From Parapristionchus giblindavisi (taxonomy: Eukaryota; Nematoda; Chromadorea; Rhabditida; Diplogasteridae), in assembly GCA_943737045.1 (NCBI GenBank), contig CALSFV010000004.1, positions 1,003,501 to 1,067,500 on the forward strand: DNA of 64,000 nucleotides, read 5' to 3'. Position 1 is the stretch's first letter, and each line of letters opens with the position of its first letter. The notes below the pieces were generated by a model. That model did not search any database. It was not told where the DNA came from and worked only from the letters and a program-made list of their open reading frames with translations. Below, one piece after another: positions 11,253-24,225 of the stretch. Position numbers and translations under genes: made by a program.

Positions 11253-13178
11253 TTATCTTGACCATATCAGAGTAAAAGCTACTTTTGTACTTCGTTCATT
11301 ATAGCAGCAGTAAAATGTTACAGATCGACATGAACTGAAGTTTGTGTCATTCAGAATTTTTTCCTCTTTCACATAGTATATCACTCGATAAGTATCATTG
11401 ACAATTTGACTTGTAACGAATTGTTTTGTACCAAAAACAGAGACCACTGGAATATAAATTTCCATGTTGGCCGTATTGACCACTTTGAAATAGTTTATCT
11501 TATTCAGAATTTTTCGCTCCTTCATTTGGTATATGACACGACAGGTATCATTTTCATTTTCATATTTCTCAAGTTATCTTGACCATATCAGAGTAAAAGC
11601 TACTTTTGTACTTCGTTCATTATAGCAGCAGTAAAATGTTACAGATCGACATGAACTGAAGTTTGTGTCATTCAGAATTTTTTCTTCTTTCACATAGTAT
11701 ATCACTCGATAAGTATCATTGACAATTTGACTTGTAACGAATTGTTTTGTACCAAAAACAGAGAGCACTGGAATATAAATTTGCATATTGACCGTATTGA
11801 CCACTTTGAAATAGTTTATCTTATTCAGAATTTTTCGCTCTTTCATTTGGTATATGACACGACAGGTATCATTTTCATTTTCATATTTCTCAAGTTATCT
11901 TGACCATATCAGAGTAAAAGCTACTTTTGTACTTCGTTCATTATAGCAGCAGTAAACTGTTACAGATCGACATGAACTGAAGTTTGTGTCATTCAGAATT
12001 TTTTCCTCTTTCACATAGTATATCACTCGATAAGTATCATTGACAATTTGACTTGTAACGAATTGTTTTGTACCAAAAACAGAGACCACTGGAATATAAA
12101 TTTCCATATTGGCCGTATTGACCACTTTGAAATAGTTTATCTTATTCAGAATTTTTCGCTCCTTCATTTGGTATATGACACGACAGGTATCATTTTCATT
12201 TTCATATTTCTCAAGTTATCTTGACCATATCAGAGTAAAAGCTACTTTTGTACTTCGTTCATTATAGCAGCAGTAAAATGTTACAGATCGACATGAACTG
12301 AAGTTTGTGTCATTCAGAATTTTTTCCTCTTTCACATAGTATATCACTCGATAAGTATCATTGACAATTTGACTTGTAACGAATTGTTTTGTACCAAAAA
12401 CAGAGACCACTGGAATATAAATTTCCATGTTGGCCGTATTGACCACTTTGAAATAGTTTATCTTATTCAGAATTTTTCGCTCCTTCATTTGGTATATGAC
12501 ACGACAGGTATCATTTTCATTTTCATATTTCTCAAGTTATCTTGACCATATCAGAGTAAAAGCTACTTTTGTACTTCGTTCATTATAGCAGCAGTAAAAT
12601 GTTACAGATCGACATGAACTGAAGTTTGTGTCATTCAGAATTTTTTCTTCTTTCACATAGTATATCACTCGATAAGTATCATTGACAATTTGACTTGTAA
12701 CGAATTGTTTTGTACCAAAAACAGAGAGCACTGGAATATAAATTTGCATATTGACCGTATTGACCACTTTGAAATAGTTTATCTTATTCAGAATTTTTCG
12801 CTCTTTCATTTGGTATATGACACGACAGGTATCATTTTCATTTTCATATTTCTCAAGTTATCTTGACCATATCAGAGTAAAAGCTACTTTTGTACTTCGT
12901 TCATTATAGCAGCAGTAAAATGTTACAGATCGACATGAACTGAAGTTTGTGTCATTCAGAATTTTTTCCTCTTTCACATAGTATATCACTCGATAAGTAT
13001 CATTGACAATTTGACTTGTAACGAATTGTTTTGTACCAAAAACAGAGACCACTGGAATATAAATTTCCATATTGGCCGTATTGACCACTTTGAAATAGTT
13101 TATCTTATTCAGAATTTTTCGCTCCTTCATTTGGTATATGACACGACAGGTATCATTTTCATTTTCATATTTCTCAAG
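11253..13178. repeat. Two tandem copies of a three-monomer HOR (963 bp)
   Basis: The copies are 11253-12215 and 12216-13178. In both, the first monomer has ccatgttgg, the second has ttttttcttctttc with gaccgtattg, and the third is a gagacc/ttccat monomer. The third monomers differ: gtaaactgtt in copy 1 and gtaaaatgtt in copy 2. Confidence 0.87.
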
Positions 13179-14141
13179 TTATCTTGACCATATCAGAGTA
13201 AAAGGTACTTTTGTACTTCGTTCATTATAGCAGCAGTAAAATGTTACAGATCGACATGAACTGAAGTTTGTGTCATTCAGAATTTTTTCCTCTTTCACAT
13301 AGTATATCACTCGATAAGTATCATTGACAATTTGACTTGTAACGAATTGTTTTGTACCAAAAACAGAGACCACTGGAATATAAATTTCCATGTTGGCCGT
13401 ATTGACCACTTTGAAATAGTTTATCTTATTCAGAATTTTTCGCTCTTTCATTTGGTATATGACACGACAGGTATCATTTTCATTTTCATATTTCTCAAGT
13501 TATCTTGACCATATCAGAGTAAAAGCTACTTTTGTACTTCGTTCATTATAGCAGCAGTAAAATGTTACAGATCGACATGAACTGAAGTTTGTGTCATTCA
13601 GAATTTTTTCCTCTTTCACATAGTATATCACTCGATAAGTATCATTGACAATTTGACTTGTAACGAATTGTTTTGTACCAAAAACAGAGACCACTGGAAT
13701 ATAAATTTCCATATTGGCCGTATTGACCACTTTGAAATAGTTTATCTTATTCAGAATTTTTCGCTCCTTCATTTGGTATATGACACGACAGGTATCATTT
13801 TCATTTTCATATTTCTCAAGTTATCTTGACCATATCAGAGTAAAAGGTACTTTTGTACTTCGTTCATTATAGCAGCAGTAAACTGTTACAGATCGACATG
13901 AACTGAAGTTTGTGTCATTCAGAATTTTTTCCTCTTTCACATAGTATATCACTCGATAAGTATCATTGACAATTTGACTTGTAACGAATTGTTTTGTACC
14001 AAAAACAGAGACCACTGGAATATAAATTTCCATATTGGCCGTATTGACCACTTTGAAATAGTTTATCTTATTCAGAATTTTTCGCTCCTTCATTTGGTAT
14101 ATGACACGACAGGTATCATTTTCATTTTCATATTTCTCAAG
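13179..14141. repeat. Three-monomer block, second copy
   Basis: It repeats the variant order of 10290-11252, including aaggtac with ccatgttgg and then aaggtac with gtaaactgtt. Confidence 0.87.
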
Positions 14142-14462
14142 TTATCTTGACCATATCAGAGTAAAAGCTACTTTTGTACTTCGTTCATTATAGCAGCAGT
14201 AAACTGTTACAGATCGACATGAACTGAAGTTTGTGTCATTCAGAATTTTTTCCTCTTTCACATAGTATATCACTCGATAAGTATCATTGACAATTTGACT
14301 TGTAACGAATTGTTTTGTACCAAAAACAGAGAGCACTGGAATATAAATTTGCATATTGGCCGTATTGACCACTTTGAAATAGTTTATCTTATTCATAATT
14401 CTTCGCTCTTTTATTTGGTATATGACACGACAGGTATCATTTTCATTTTCATATTTCTCAAG

Positions 14463-16388
14463 TTATCTTGACCATATCAGAGTAAAAGCTACTTTTGTAC
14501 TTCGTTCATTATAGCAGCAGTAAAATGTTACAGATCGACATGAACTGAAGTTTGTGTCATTCAGAATTTTTTCCTCTTTCACATAGTATATCACTCGATA
14601 AGTATCATTGACAATTTGACTTGTAACGAATTGTTTTGTACCAAAAACAGAGAGCACTGGAATATAAATTTACATATTGGCCGTATTGACCACTTTGAAA
14701 TAGTTTATCTTATTCAGAATTTTTCGCTCTTTCATTTGGTATATGACACGACAGGTATCATTTTCATTTTCATATTTCTCAAGTTAGCTTGACCATATCA
14801 GAGTAAAAGCTACTTTTGTACTTCGTTCATTATAGCAGCAGTAAAAAGTTACAGATCGACATGAACTGAAGTTTGTGTCATTCAGAATTTTTTCCTCTTT
14901 CACATAGTATATCACTCGATAAGTATCATTGACAATTTGACTTGTAACGAATTGTTTTGTACCAAAAACAGAGAGCACTGGAATATAAATTTGCATATTG
15001 GCCGTATTGACCACTTTGAAATAGTTTATCTTATTCAGAATTTTTCGCTCTTTCATTTGGTATATGACACGACAGGTATCATTTTCATTTTCATATTTCT
15101 CAAGTTATCTTGACCATATCAGAGTAAAAGCTACTTTTGTACTTCGTTTATTATAGCAGCAGTAAAATGTTACAGATCGACATGAACTGAAGTTTGTGTC
15201 ATTCAGAATTTTTTCCTCTTTCACATAGTATATCACTCGATAAGTATCATTGACAATTTGACTTGTAACGAATTGTTTTGTACCAAAAACAGAGAGCACT
15301 GGAATATAAATTTGCATATTGGCCGTATTGACCACTTTGAAATAGTTTATCTTATTCAGAATTCTTCGCTCTTTCATTTGGTATATGACACGACAGGTAT
15401 CATTTTCATTTTCATATTTCTCAAGTTATCTTGACCATATCAGAGTAAAAGGTACTTTTGTACTTCGTTCATTATAGCAGCAGTAAAATGTTACAGATCG
15501 ACATGAACTGAAGTTTGTGTCATTCAGAATTTTTTCCTCTTTCACATAGTATATCACTCGATAAGTATCATTGACAATTTGACTTGTAACGAATTGTTTT
15601 GTACCAAAAACAGAGAGCACTGGAATATAAATTTGCATATTGGCCGTATTGACCACTTTGAAATAGTTTATCTTATTCAGAATTCTTCGCTCTTTCATTT
15701 GGTATATGACACGACAGGTATCATTTTCATTTTCATATTTCTCAAGTTATCTTGACCATATCAGAGTAAAAGCTACTTTTGTACTTCGTTCATTATAGCA
15801 GCAGTAAAATGTTACAGATCGACATGAACTGAAGTTTGTGTCATTCAGAATTTTTTCCTCTTTCACATAGTATATCACTCGATAAGTATCATTGACAATT
15901 TGACTTGTAACGAATTGTTTTGTACCAAAAACAGAGAGCACTGGAATATAAATTTACATATTGGCCGTATTGACCACTTTGAAATAGTTTATCTTATTCA
16001 GAATTTTTCGCTCTTTCATTTGGTATATGACACGACAGGTATCATTTTCATTTTCATATTTCTCAAGTTAGCTTGACCATATCAGAGTAAAAGCTACTTT
16101 TGTACTTCGTTCATTATAGCAGCAGTAAAATGTTACATATCGACATGAACTGAAGTTTGTGTCATTCAGAATTTTTTCCTCTTTCACATAGTATATCACT
16201 CGATAAGTATCATTGACAATTTGACTTGTAACGAATTGTTTTGTACCAAAAACAGAGAGCACTGGAATATAAATTTGCATATTGACCGTATTGACCACTT
16301 TGAAATAGTTTATCTTATTCAGAATTCTTCGCTCTTTCATTTGGTATATGACACGACAGGTATCATTTTCATTTTCATATTTCTCAAG
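14463..16388. repeat. Four-monomer HOR, one full and one partial copy
   Basis: Monomers 14463 and 15747 both have tttacatatt. The following monomers, 14784 and 16068, both begin ttagcttgacc. The spacing is 1284 bp, four monomers. Only the first two positions carry clear diagnostics, so the limits of the second copy are uncertain. Confidence 0.7.
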
Positions 16389-17362
16389 TTATCTTGACCA
16401 TATCAGAGTAAAAGCTACTTTTGTACTTCGTTCATTATAGCAGCAGTAAAATGTTACAGATCGACATGAACTGAAGTTTTTGTCATTCAGCATTTTTTCC
16501 TCTTTCACATAGTATATCACTCGATAAGTATCATTGACAATTTAACTTGTAACGAATTGTTTTGTACCAAAAACAGAGAGCACTGTAATATAAATTTGCA
16601 TATTGGCCGTATTGACCACTTTGAAATAGTTTATCTTATTCAGAATTCTTCGCTCTTTCATTTGGTATATGACACGACAGGTATCATTTTCATTTTCATA
16701 TTTCTCAAGTTATCTTGACCATATCAGAGTAAAAGCTACTTTTGTACTTCGTTCATTATAGCAGCAGTAAAATGTTACAGATCGACATGAACTGAAGTTT
16801 TTGTCATTCAGCATTTTTTCCTCTTTCACATAGTATATCACTCGATAAGTATCATTGACAATTTAACTTGTAACGAATTGTTTTGTACCAAAAACAGAGA
16901 GCACTGGAATATAAATTTGCATATTGGCCGTATTGACCACTTTCAAATAGTTCATCTTATTCAGAATTTTACGCTCCTTCATTTGGTATATGACACGATA
17001 GGTATCATTTTCATTTTCATATTTCTCAAGTTATCTTGACCATATCAGAGTGAAAGCTACTTTTGTACTTCGTTCATTATAGCAGCAGTAAAATGTTACA
17101 GATCGACATGAACTGAAGTTTTTGTCATTCAGCATTTTTTCCTCTTTCACATAGTATATCACTCGATAAGTATCATTGACAATTTAACTTGTAACGAATT
17201 GTTTTGTACCAAAAACAGAGAGCACTGGAATATAAATTTTCATATTGGCCGTATTGACCACTTTCAAATAGTTCATCTTATTCAGAATTTTTCGCTCCTT
17301 CATTTGGTATATGACACGACAGGTATTATTTTCATTTTCATATTTCTCAAGTTATCTTGACC

Positions 17363-17368
17363 ATATCA
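17363..17368. repeat. Target-site duplication, left copy (atatca)
   Basis: The bases atatca before the insertion recur at 17485-17490. The normal monomer reads ccatatcagag once, and removing 122 bp restores exact 321-bp spacing. Confidence 0.88.
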
Positions 17369-17484
17369 CCTTCCCTACTTTCCCATTGTCTAATTCTCCC
17401 CATTCTATTTCCTTGTGCAAATCTTCTTAATTTATATCGTTTTTACTTGTTGGAACATCTTCGCGATGTATGATAAATAAATAA
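17369..17484 (+). mobile_element. 5'-truncated non-LTR retroelement tail (116 bp)
   Basis: The insert is unrelated to the satellite, has no terminal inverted repeats, and ends in a gataaataaataaa-type tail (from about 17472) directly against the right target duplication. A short fragment with a simple A-rich 3' repeat and a target duplication of about 6 bp is the expected product of target-primed reverse transcription of a LINE or LINE-mobilised SINE. The family cannot be named from this 3' UTR-like piece. It has no coding content and appears once in the window. Confidence 0.82.
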
Positions 17485-17490
17485 ATATCA
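17485..17490. repeat. Target-site duplication, right copy (atatca)
   Basis: It matches 17363-17368 and is followed by gagtaaaagc, the normal monomer continuation. The exact limit with the A-rich tail could shift by a base or two. Confidence 0.85.
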
Positions 17491-17794
17491 GAGTAAAAGC
17501 TACTTTTGTACTTCGTTCATTATAGCAGCAGTAAAATGTTACAGATCGACATGAACTGAAGTTTTTGTCATTCAGAATTTTTTCCTCTTTCACATAGTAT
17601 ATCACTCGATAAGTATCATTGACAATTTAACTTGTAACGAATTGTTTTGTACTAAAAACAGAGAGCACTGGAATATAAATTTGCATATTGGCCGTATTGA
17701 CCACTTTCAAATAGTTCATCTTATTCAGAATTTTTCGCTCTTTCATTTGGTATATGACACGACAGGTATCATTTTCATTTTCATATTTCTCAAG

Positions 17795-19080
17795 TTATCT
17801 TGACCATATCAGAGTAAAAGCTACTTTTGTACTTCGTTCATTATAGCAGCAGTAAAAAGTTACAGATCGACATGAACTGAAGTTTGTGTCGTTCAGAATT
17901 TTTTCCTCTTTCACATAGTATATCACTCGATAAGTATCATTGACAATTTGACTTGTAACGAATTGTTTTGTACCAAAAACAGAGAGCACTGGAATATAAA
18001 TTTGCATATTGGCCGTATTGACCACTTTGAAATAGTTTATCTTATTCAGAATTCTTCGCTCTTTCATTTGGTATATGACACGACAGGTATCATTTTCATT
18101 TTCATATTTCTCAAGTTAACCTTGACCATATCAGAGTAAAAGCTACTTTTGTACTTCGTTTATTATAGCAGCAGTAAAAAGTTACAGATCGACATGAACT
18201 GAAGTTTGTGTCATTCAGAATTTTTTCCTCTTTCACATAGTATATCACTCGATAACTATCATTGACAAATTGACTTGTAACGAATTGTTTTGTACCAAAA
18301 ACAGAGAGCACTGGAATATAAATTTGCATATTGGCCGTACTGACCACTTTGAAATAGTTTATCTTATTCAGAATTCTTCGCTCTTTCATTTGGTATATGA
18401 CACGACAGGTATCATTTTCATTTTCATATTTCTCAAGTTAACCTTGACCACATCAGAGTAAAAGCTACTTTTGTACTTCGTTCATTATAGCAGCAGTAAA
18501 AAGTTACAGATCGACATGAACTGAAGTTTATGTCATTCAGAATTTTTTCCTCTTTCACATAGTATATCACTCGATAAGTATCATTGACAATTTGACTTGT
18601 AACGAATTGTTTTGTACCAAAAACAGAGAGCACTGGAATTTAAATTTGCATATTGGCCGTACTGACCACTTTGAAATAGTTTATCTTATTCAGAATTTTT
18701 CGCTCTTTCATTTGGTATATGACACGACAGGTATCATTTTCATTTTCAAATTTCTCAAGTTATCTTGACCATATCAGAGTAAAAGCTACTTTTGTACTTC
18801 GTTCATTATAGCAGCAGTAAAAAGTTACAGATCGACATGAACTGAAGTTTGTGTCATTCAGAATTTTTTCCTCTTTCACATAGTATATCACTCGATAAGT
18901 ATCATTGACAAATTGACTTGTAACGAATTGTTTTGTACCAAAAACAGAGAGCACTGGAATATAAATTTGCATATTGGCCGTACTGACCACTTTGAAATAG
19001 TTTATCTTATTCAGAATTCTTCACTCTTTCATTTGGTATATGACACGATAGGTATCATTTTCATTTTTATATTTCTCAAG
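17795..19080. repeat. HOR unit A-B-C-D, copy 1 (1286 bp)
   Basis: A (17795) has tgtcgttcag. B (18116, 322 bp) starts ttaaccttg and has cgtttattat and cgataactatc with gacaaattg. C (18438, 322 bp) has ttgaccacatcag, gaagtttatgtc and gaatttaaattt, a DraI site. D (18760) follows a tcaaatttctc tract, has gacaaattg and ends gacacgatagg with tttttatatttc. This set defines the clearest higher-order repeat in the window. Confidence 0.93.
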
Positions 19081-20045
19081 TTATCTTGACCATATCAGAG
19101 TAAAAGCTACTTTTGTACTTCGTTCATTATAGCAGCAGTAAAAAGTTACAGATCGACATGAACTGAAGTTTGTGTCGTTCAGAATTTTTTCCTCTTTCAC
19201 ATAGTATATCACTCGATAAGTATCATTGACAATTTGACTTGTAACGAATTGTTTTGTACCAAAAACAGAGAGCACTGGAATATAAATTTGCATATTGGCC
19301 GTATTGACCACTTTGAAATAGTTTATCTTATTCAGAATTCTTCGCTCTTTCATTTGGTATATGACACGACAGGTATCATTTTCATTTTCATATTTCTCAA
19401 GTTAACCTTGACCATATCAGCGTAAAAGCTACTTTTGTACTTCGTTCATTATAGCAGCAGTAAAAAGTTACAGATCGACATGAACTGAAGTTTGTGTCAT
19501 TCAGAATTTTTTCCTCTTTCACATAGTATATCACTCGATAACTATCATTGACAAATTGACTTGTAACGAATTGTTTTGTACCAAAAACAGAGAGCACTGG
19601 AATATAAATTTGCATATTGGCCGTACTGACCACTTTGAAATAGTTTATCTTATTCAGAATTCTTCGCTCTTTCATTTGGTATATGACACGACAGGTATCA
19701 TTTTCATTTTCATATTTCTCAAGTTAACCTTGACCACATCAGAGTAAAAGCTACTTTTGTACTTCGTTCATTATAGCAGCAGTAAAAAGTTACAGATCGA
19801 CATGAACTGAAGTTTATGTCATTCAGAATTTTTTCCTCTTTCACATAGTATATCACTCGATAAGTATCATTGACAATTTGACTTGTAACGAATTGTTTTG
19901 TACCAAAAACAGAGAGCACTGGAATTTAAATTTGCATATTGGCCGTACTGACCACTTTGAAATAGTTTATCTTATTCAGAATTTTTCGTTCTTTCATTTG
20001 GTATATGACACGACAGGTATCATTTTCATTTTCATATTTCTCAAG
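19081..20045. repeat. HOR copy 2, A-B-C only (965 bp, D missing)
   Basis: A (19081), B (19402) and C (19724) are present, and the next A follows directly. C here ends tttttcgttctttc with the normal tcatatttctc tract. One whole monomer is therefore missing without breaking the 321-bp phase, as unequal exchange in register would produce. Confidence 0.92.
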
Positions 20046-21331
20046 TTATCTTGACCATATCAGAGTAAAAGCTACTTTTGTACTTCGTTCATTATAGCAG
20101 CAGTAAAAAGTTACAGATCGACATGAACTGAAGTTTGTGTCGTTCAGAATTTTTTCCTCTTTCACATAGTATATCACTCGATAAGTATCATTGACAATTT
20201 GACTTGTAACGAATTGTTTTGTACCAAAAACAGAGAGCACTGGAATATAAATTTGCATATTGGCCGTATTGACCACTTTGAAATAGTTTATCTTATTCAG
20301 AATTCTTCGCTCTTTCATTTGGTATATGACACGACAGGTATCATTTTCATTTTCATATTTCTCAAGTTAACCTTGACCATATCAGAGTAAAAGCTACTTT
20401 TGTACTTCGTTTATTATAGCAGCAGTAAAAAGTTACAGATCGACATGAACTGAAGTTTGTGTCATTCAGAATTTTTTCCTCTTTCACATAGTATATCACT
20501 CGATAACTATCATTGACAAATTGACTTGTAACGAATTGTTTTGTACCAAAAACAGAGAGCACTGGAATATAAATTTGCATATTGGCCGTACTGACCACTT
20601 TGAAATAGTTTATCTTATTCAGAATTCTTCGCTCTTTCATTTGGTATATGACACGACAGGTATCATTTTCATTTTCATATTTCTCAAGTTAACCTTGACC
20701 ACATCAGAGTAAAAGCTACTTTTGTACTTCGTTCATTATAGCAGCAGTAAAAAGTTACAGATCGACATGAACTGAAGTTTATGTCATTCAGAATTTTTTC
20801 CTCTTTCACATAGTATATCACTCGATAAGTATCATTGACAATTTGACTTGTAACGAATTGTTTTGTACCAAAAACAGAGAGCACTGGAATTTAAATTTGC
20901 ATATTGGCCGTACTGACCACTTTGAAATAGTTTATCTTATTCAGAATTTTTCGCTCTTTCATTTGGTATATGACACGACAGGTATCATTTTCATTTTCAA
21001 ATTTCTCAAGTTATCTTGACCATATCAGAGTAAAAGCTACTTTTGTACTTCGTTCATTATAGCAGCAGTAAAAAGTTACAGATCGACATGAACTGAAGTT
21101 TGTGTCATTCAGAATTTTTTCCTCTTTCACATAGTATATCACTCGATAAGTATCATTGACAAATTGACTTGTAACGAATTGTTTTGTACCAAAAACAGAG
21201 AGCACTGGAATATAAATTTGCATATTGGCCGTACTGACCACTTTGAAATAGTTTATCTTATTCAGAATTCTTCGCTCTTTCATTTGGTATATGACACGAT
21301 AGGTATCATTTTCATTTTTATATTTCTCAAG
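20046..21331. repeat. HOR copy 3, A-B-C-D (1286 bp)
   Basis: A 20046, B 20367, C 20689 and D 21011. B carries cgtttattat as in copy 1, while copies 2, 4 and 5 have cgttcattat. Copies 1 and 3 are thus more alike at this base than adjacent copies are. Confidence 0.93.
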
Positions 21332-22617
21332 TTATCTTGACCATATCAGAGTAAAAGCTACTTTTGTACTTCGTTCATTATAGCAGCAGTAAAAAGTTAC
21401 AGATCGACATGAACTGAAGTTTGTGTCGTTCAGAATTTTTTCCTCTTTCACATAGTATATCACTCGATAAGTATCATTGACAATTTGACTTGTAACGAAT
21501 TGTTTTGTACCAAAAACAGAGAGCACTGGAATATAAATTTGCATATTGGCCGTATTGACCACTTTGAAATAGTTTATCTTATTCAGAATTCTTCGCTCTT
21601 TCATTTGGTATATGACACGACAGGTATCATTTTCATTTTCATATTTCTCAAGTTAACCTTGACCATATCAGAGTAAAAGCTACTTTTGTACTTCGTTCAT
21701 TATAGCAGCAGTAAAAAGTTACAGATCGACATGAACTGAAGTTTGTGTCATTCAGAATTTTTTCCTCTTTCACATAGTATATCACTCGATAACTATCATT
21801 GACAAATTGACTTGTAACGAATTGTTTTGTACCAAAAACAGAGAGCACTGGAATATAAATTTGCATATTGGCCGTACTGACCACTTTGAAATAGTTTATC
21901 TTATTCAGAATTCTTCGCTCTTTCATTTGGTATATGACACGACAGGTATCATTTTCATTTTCATATTTCTCAAGTTAACCTTGACCACATCAGAGTAAAA
22001 GCTACTTTTGTACTTCGTTCATTATAGCAGCAGTAAAAAGTTACAGATCGACATGAACTGAAGTTTATGTCATTCAGAATTTTTTCCTCTTTCACATAGT
22101 ATATCACTCGATAAGTATCATTGACAATTTGACTTGTAACGAATTGTTTTGTACCAAAAACAGAGAGCACTGGAATTTAAATTTGCATATTGGCCGTACT
22201 GACCACTTTGAAATAGTTTATCTTATTCAGAATTTTTCGCTCTTTCATTTGGTATATGACACGACAGGTATCATTTTCATTTTCAAATTTCTCAAGGTAT
22301 CTTGACCATATCAGAGTAAAAGCTACTTTTGTACTTCGTTCATTATAGCAGCAGTAAAAAGTTACAGATCGACATGAACTGAAGTTTGTGTCATTCAGAA
22401 TTTTTTCCTCTTTCACATAGTATATCACTCGATAAGTATCATTGACAAATTGACTTGTAACGAATTGTTTTGTACCAAAAACAGTGAGCACTGGAATATA
22501 AATTTGCATATTGGCCGTACTGACCACTTTGAAATAGTTTATCTTATTCAGAATTCTTCGCTCTTTCATTTGGTATATGACACGATAGGTATCATTTTCA
22601 TTTTTATATTTCTCAAG
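21332..22617. repeat. HOR copy 4, A-B-C-D (1286 bp)
   Basis: A 21332, B 21653, C 21975 and D 22297. D begins ggtatcttgacc instead of gttatcttgacc, removing the usual minus-strand TAA. This leaves the longest open frame in the window, 130 codons at 22177-22569, which is a by-product of one base change. Confidence 0.93.
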
Positions 22618-24225
22618 TTATCTTGACCATATCAGAGTAAAAGCTACTTTTGTACTTCGTTCATTATAGCAGCAGTAAAAAGTTACAGATCGACATGAAC
22701 TGAAGTTTGTGTCGTTCAGAATTTTTTCCTCTTTCACATAGTATATCACTCGATAAGTATCATTGACAATTTGACTTGTAACGAATTGTTTTGTACCAAA
22801 AACAGAGAGCACTGGAATATAAATTTGCATATTGGCCGTATTGACCACTTTGAAATAGTTTATCTTATTCAGAATTCTTCGCTCTTTCATTTGGTATATG
22901 ACACGACAGGTATCATTTTCATTTTCATATTTCTCAAGTTAACCTTGACCATATCAGAGTAAAAGCTACTTTTGTACTTCGTTCATTATAGCAGCAGTAA
23001 AAAGTTACAGATCGACATGAACTGAAGTTTGTGTCATTCAGAATTGTTTCCTCTTTCACATAGTATATCACTCGATAAGTATCATTGACAAATTGACTTG
23101 TAACGAATTGTTTTGTACCAAAAACAGAGAGCACTGGAATATAAATTTGCATATTGACCGTACTGACCACTTTGAAATAGTTTATCATATTCAGAATTTT
23201 TCGCTCTTTCATTTGGTATATGACACGACAGGTATCATTTTCATTTTCATATTTCTCAAGTTAACCTTGACCATATCAGAGTAAAAGCTACTTTTGTACT
23301 TCGTTCATTATAGCAGCAGTAAAAAGTTACAGATCGACATGAACTGAAGTTTGTGTCATTCAGAATTTTTTCCTCTTTCACATAGTATATCACTCGATAA
23401 CTATCATTGACAAATTGACTTGTAACGAATTGTTTTGTACCAAAAACAGAGAGCACTGGAATATAAATTTGCATATTGGCCGTACTGACCACTTTGAAAT
23501 AGTTTATCTTATTCAGAATTCTTCGCTCTTTCATTTGGTATATGACACGACAGGTATCATTTTCATTTTCATATTTCTCAAGTTAACCTTGACCACATCA
23601 GAGTAAAAGCTACTTTTGTACTTCGTTCATTATAGCAGCAGTAAAAAGTTACAGATCGACATGAACTGAAGTTTATGTCATTCAGAATTTTTTCCTCTTT
23701 CACATAGTATATCACTCGATAAGTATCATTGACAATTTGACTTGTAACGAATTGTTTTGTACCAAAAACAGAGAGCACTGGAATTTAAATTTGCATATTG
23801 GCCGTACTGACCACTTTGAAATAGTTTATCTTATTCAGAATTTTTCGCTCTTTCATTTGGTATATGACACGACAGGTATCATTTTCATTTTCAAATTTCT
23901 CAAGTTATCTTGACCATATCAGAGTAAAAGCTACTTTTGTACTTCGTTCATTATAGCAGCAGTAAAAAGTTACAGATCGACATGAACTGAAGTTTGTGTC
24001 ATTCAGAATTTTTTCCTCTTTCACATAGTATATCACTCGATAAGTATCATTGACAAATTGACTTGTAACGAATTGTTTTGTACCAAAAACAGAGAGCACT
24101 GGAATATAAATTTGCATATTGGCCGTACTGACCACTTTGAAATAGTTTATCTTATTCAGAATTCTTCGCTCTTTCATTTGGTATATGACACGATAGGTAT
24201 CATTTTCATTTTTATATTTCTCAAG
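22618..24225. repeat. HOR copy 5, A-X-B-C-D (1608 bp, one extra monomer)
   Basis: A 22618, X 22939, B 23261, C 23583 and D 23905. The inserted X monomer is 322 bp and has cagaattgtttcc, gaccgtactg and ttatcatattc. The last two recall the middle monomer of the left-edge trio at 1603, 3852 and 6116. Confidence 0.9.

Larger units (their letters stand above)
5013..17368. repeat. Satellite array, segment 2
   Basis: The same 321-bp satellite continues in the same orientation. One monomer (7079-7400) has the 322-bp ttaacc form. From 7722 to 16068 the spacing is exactly 26 periods with no net indel. The marker cttcggtcatt gives way to cttcgttcatt at about 7.4 kb. The linked gagacc/ttccat variant is common to 14.14 kb and absent afterwards. 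No gene or other feature is seen between the blocks listed separately. Confidence 0.97.
16389..17794. repeat. Local monomer subfamily around the retroelement insertion
   Basis: Four successive monomers, the last interrupted by the insertion, share gaagtttttgtc and caatttaactt; the first three also share cagcatttttt. The last three also have ctttcaaatagttcatc. The caatttaactt change puts an in-frame stop in the minus-strand frame that is open elsewhere. This combination is confined to this block. Confidence 0.87.

Noticed and set aside
22177..22569. 130-codon minus-strand frame as a distinct gene
   Set aside because: It exists only because ggtatcttg replaces gttatcttg and removes the usual TAA between two monomers.
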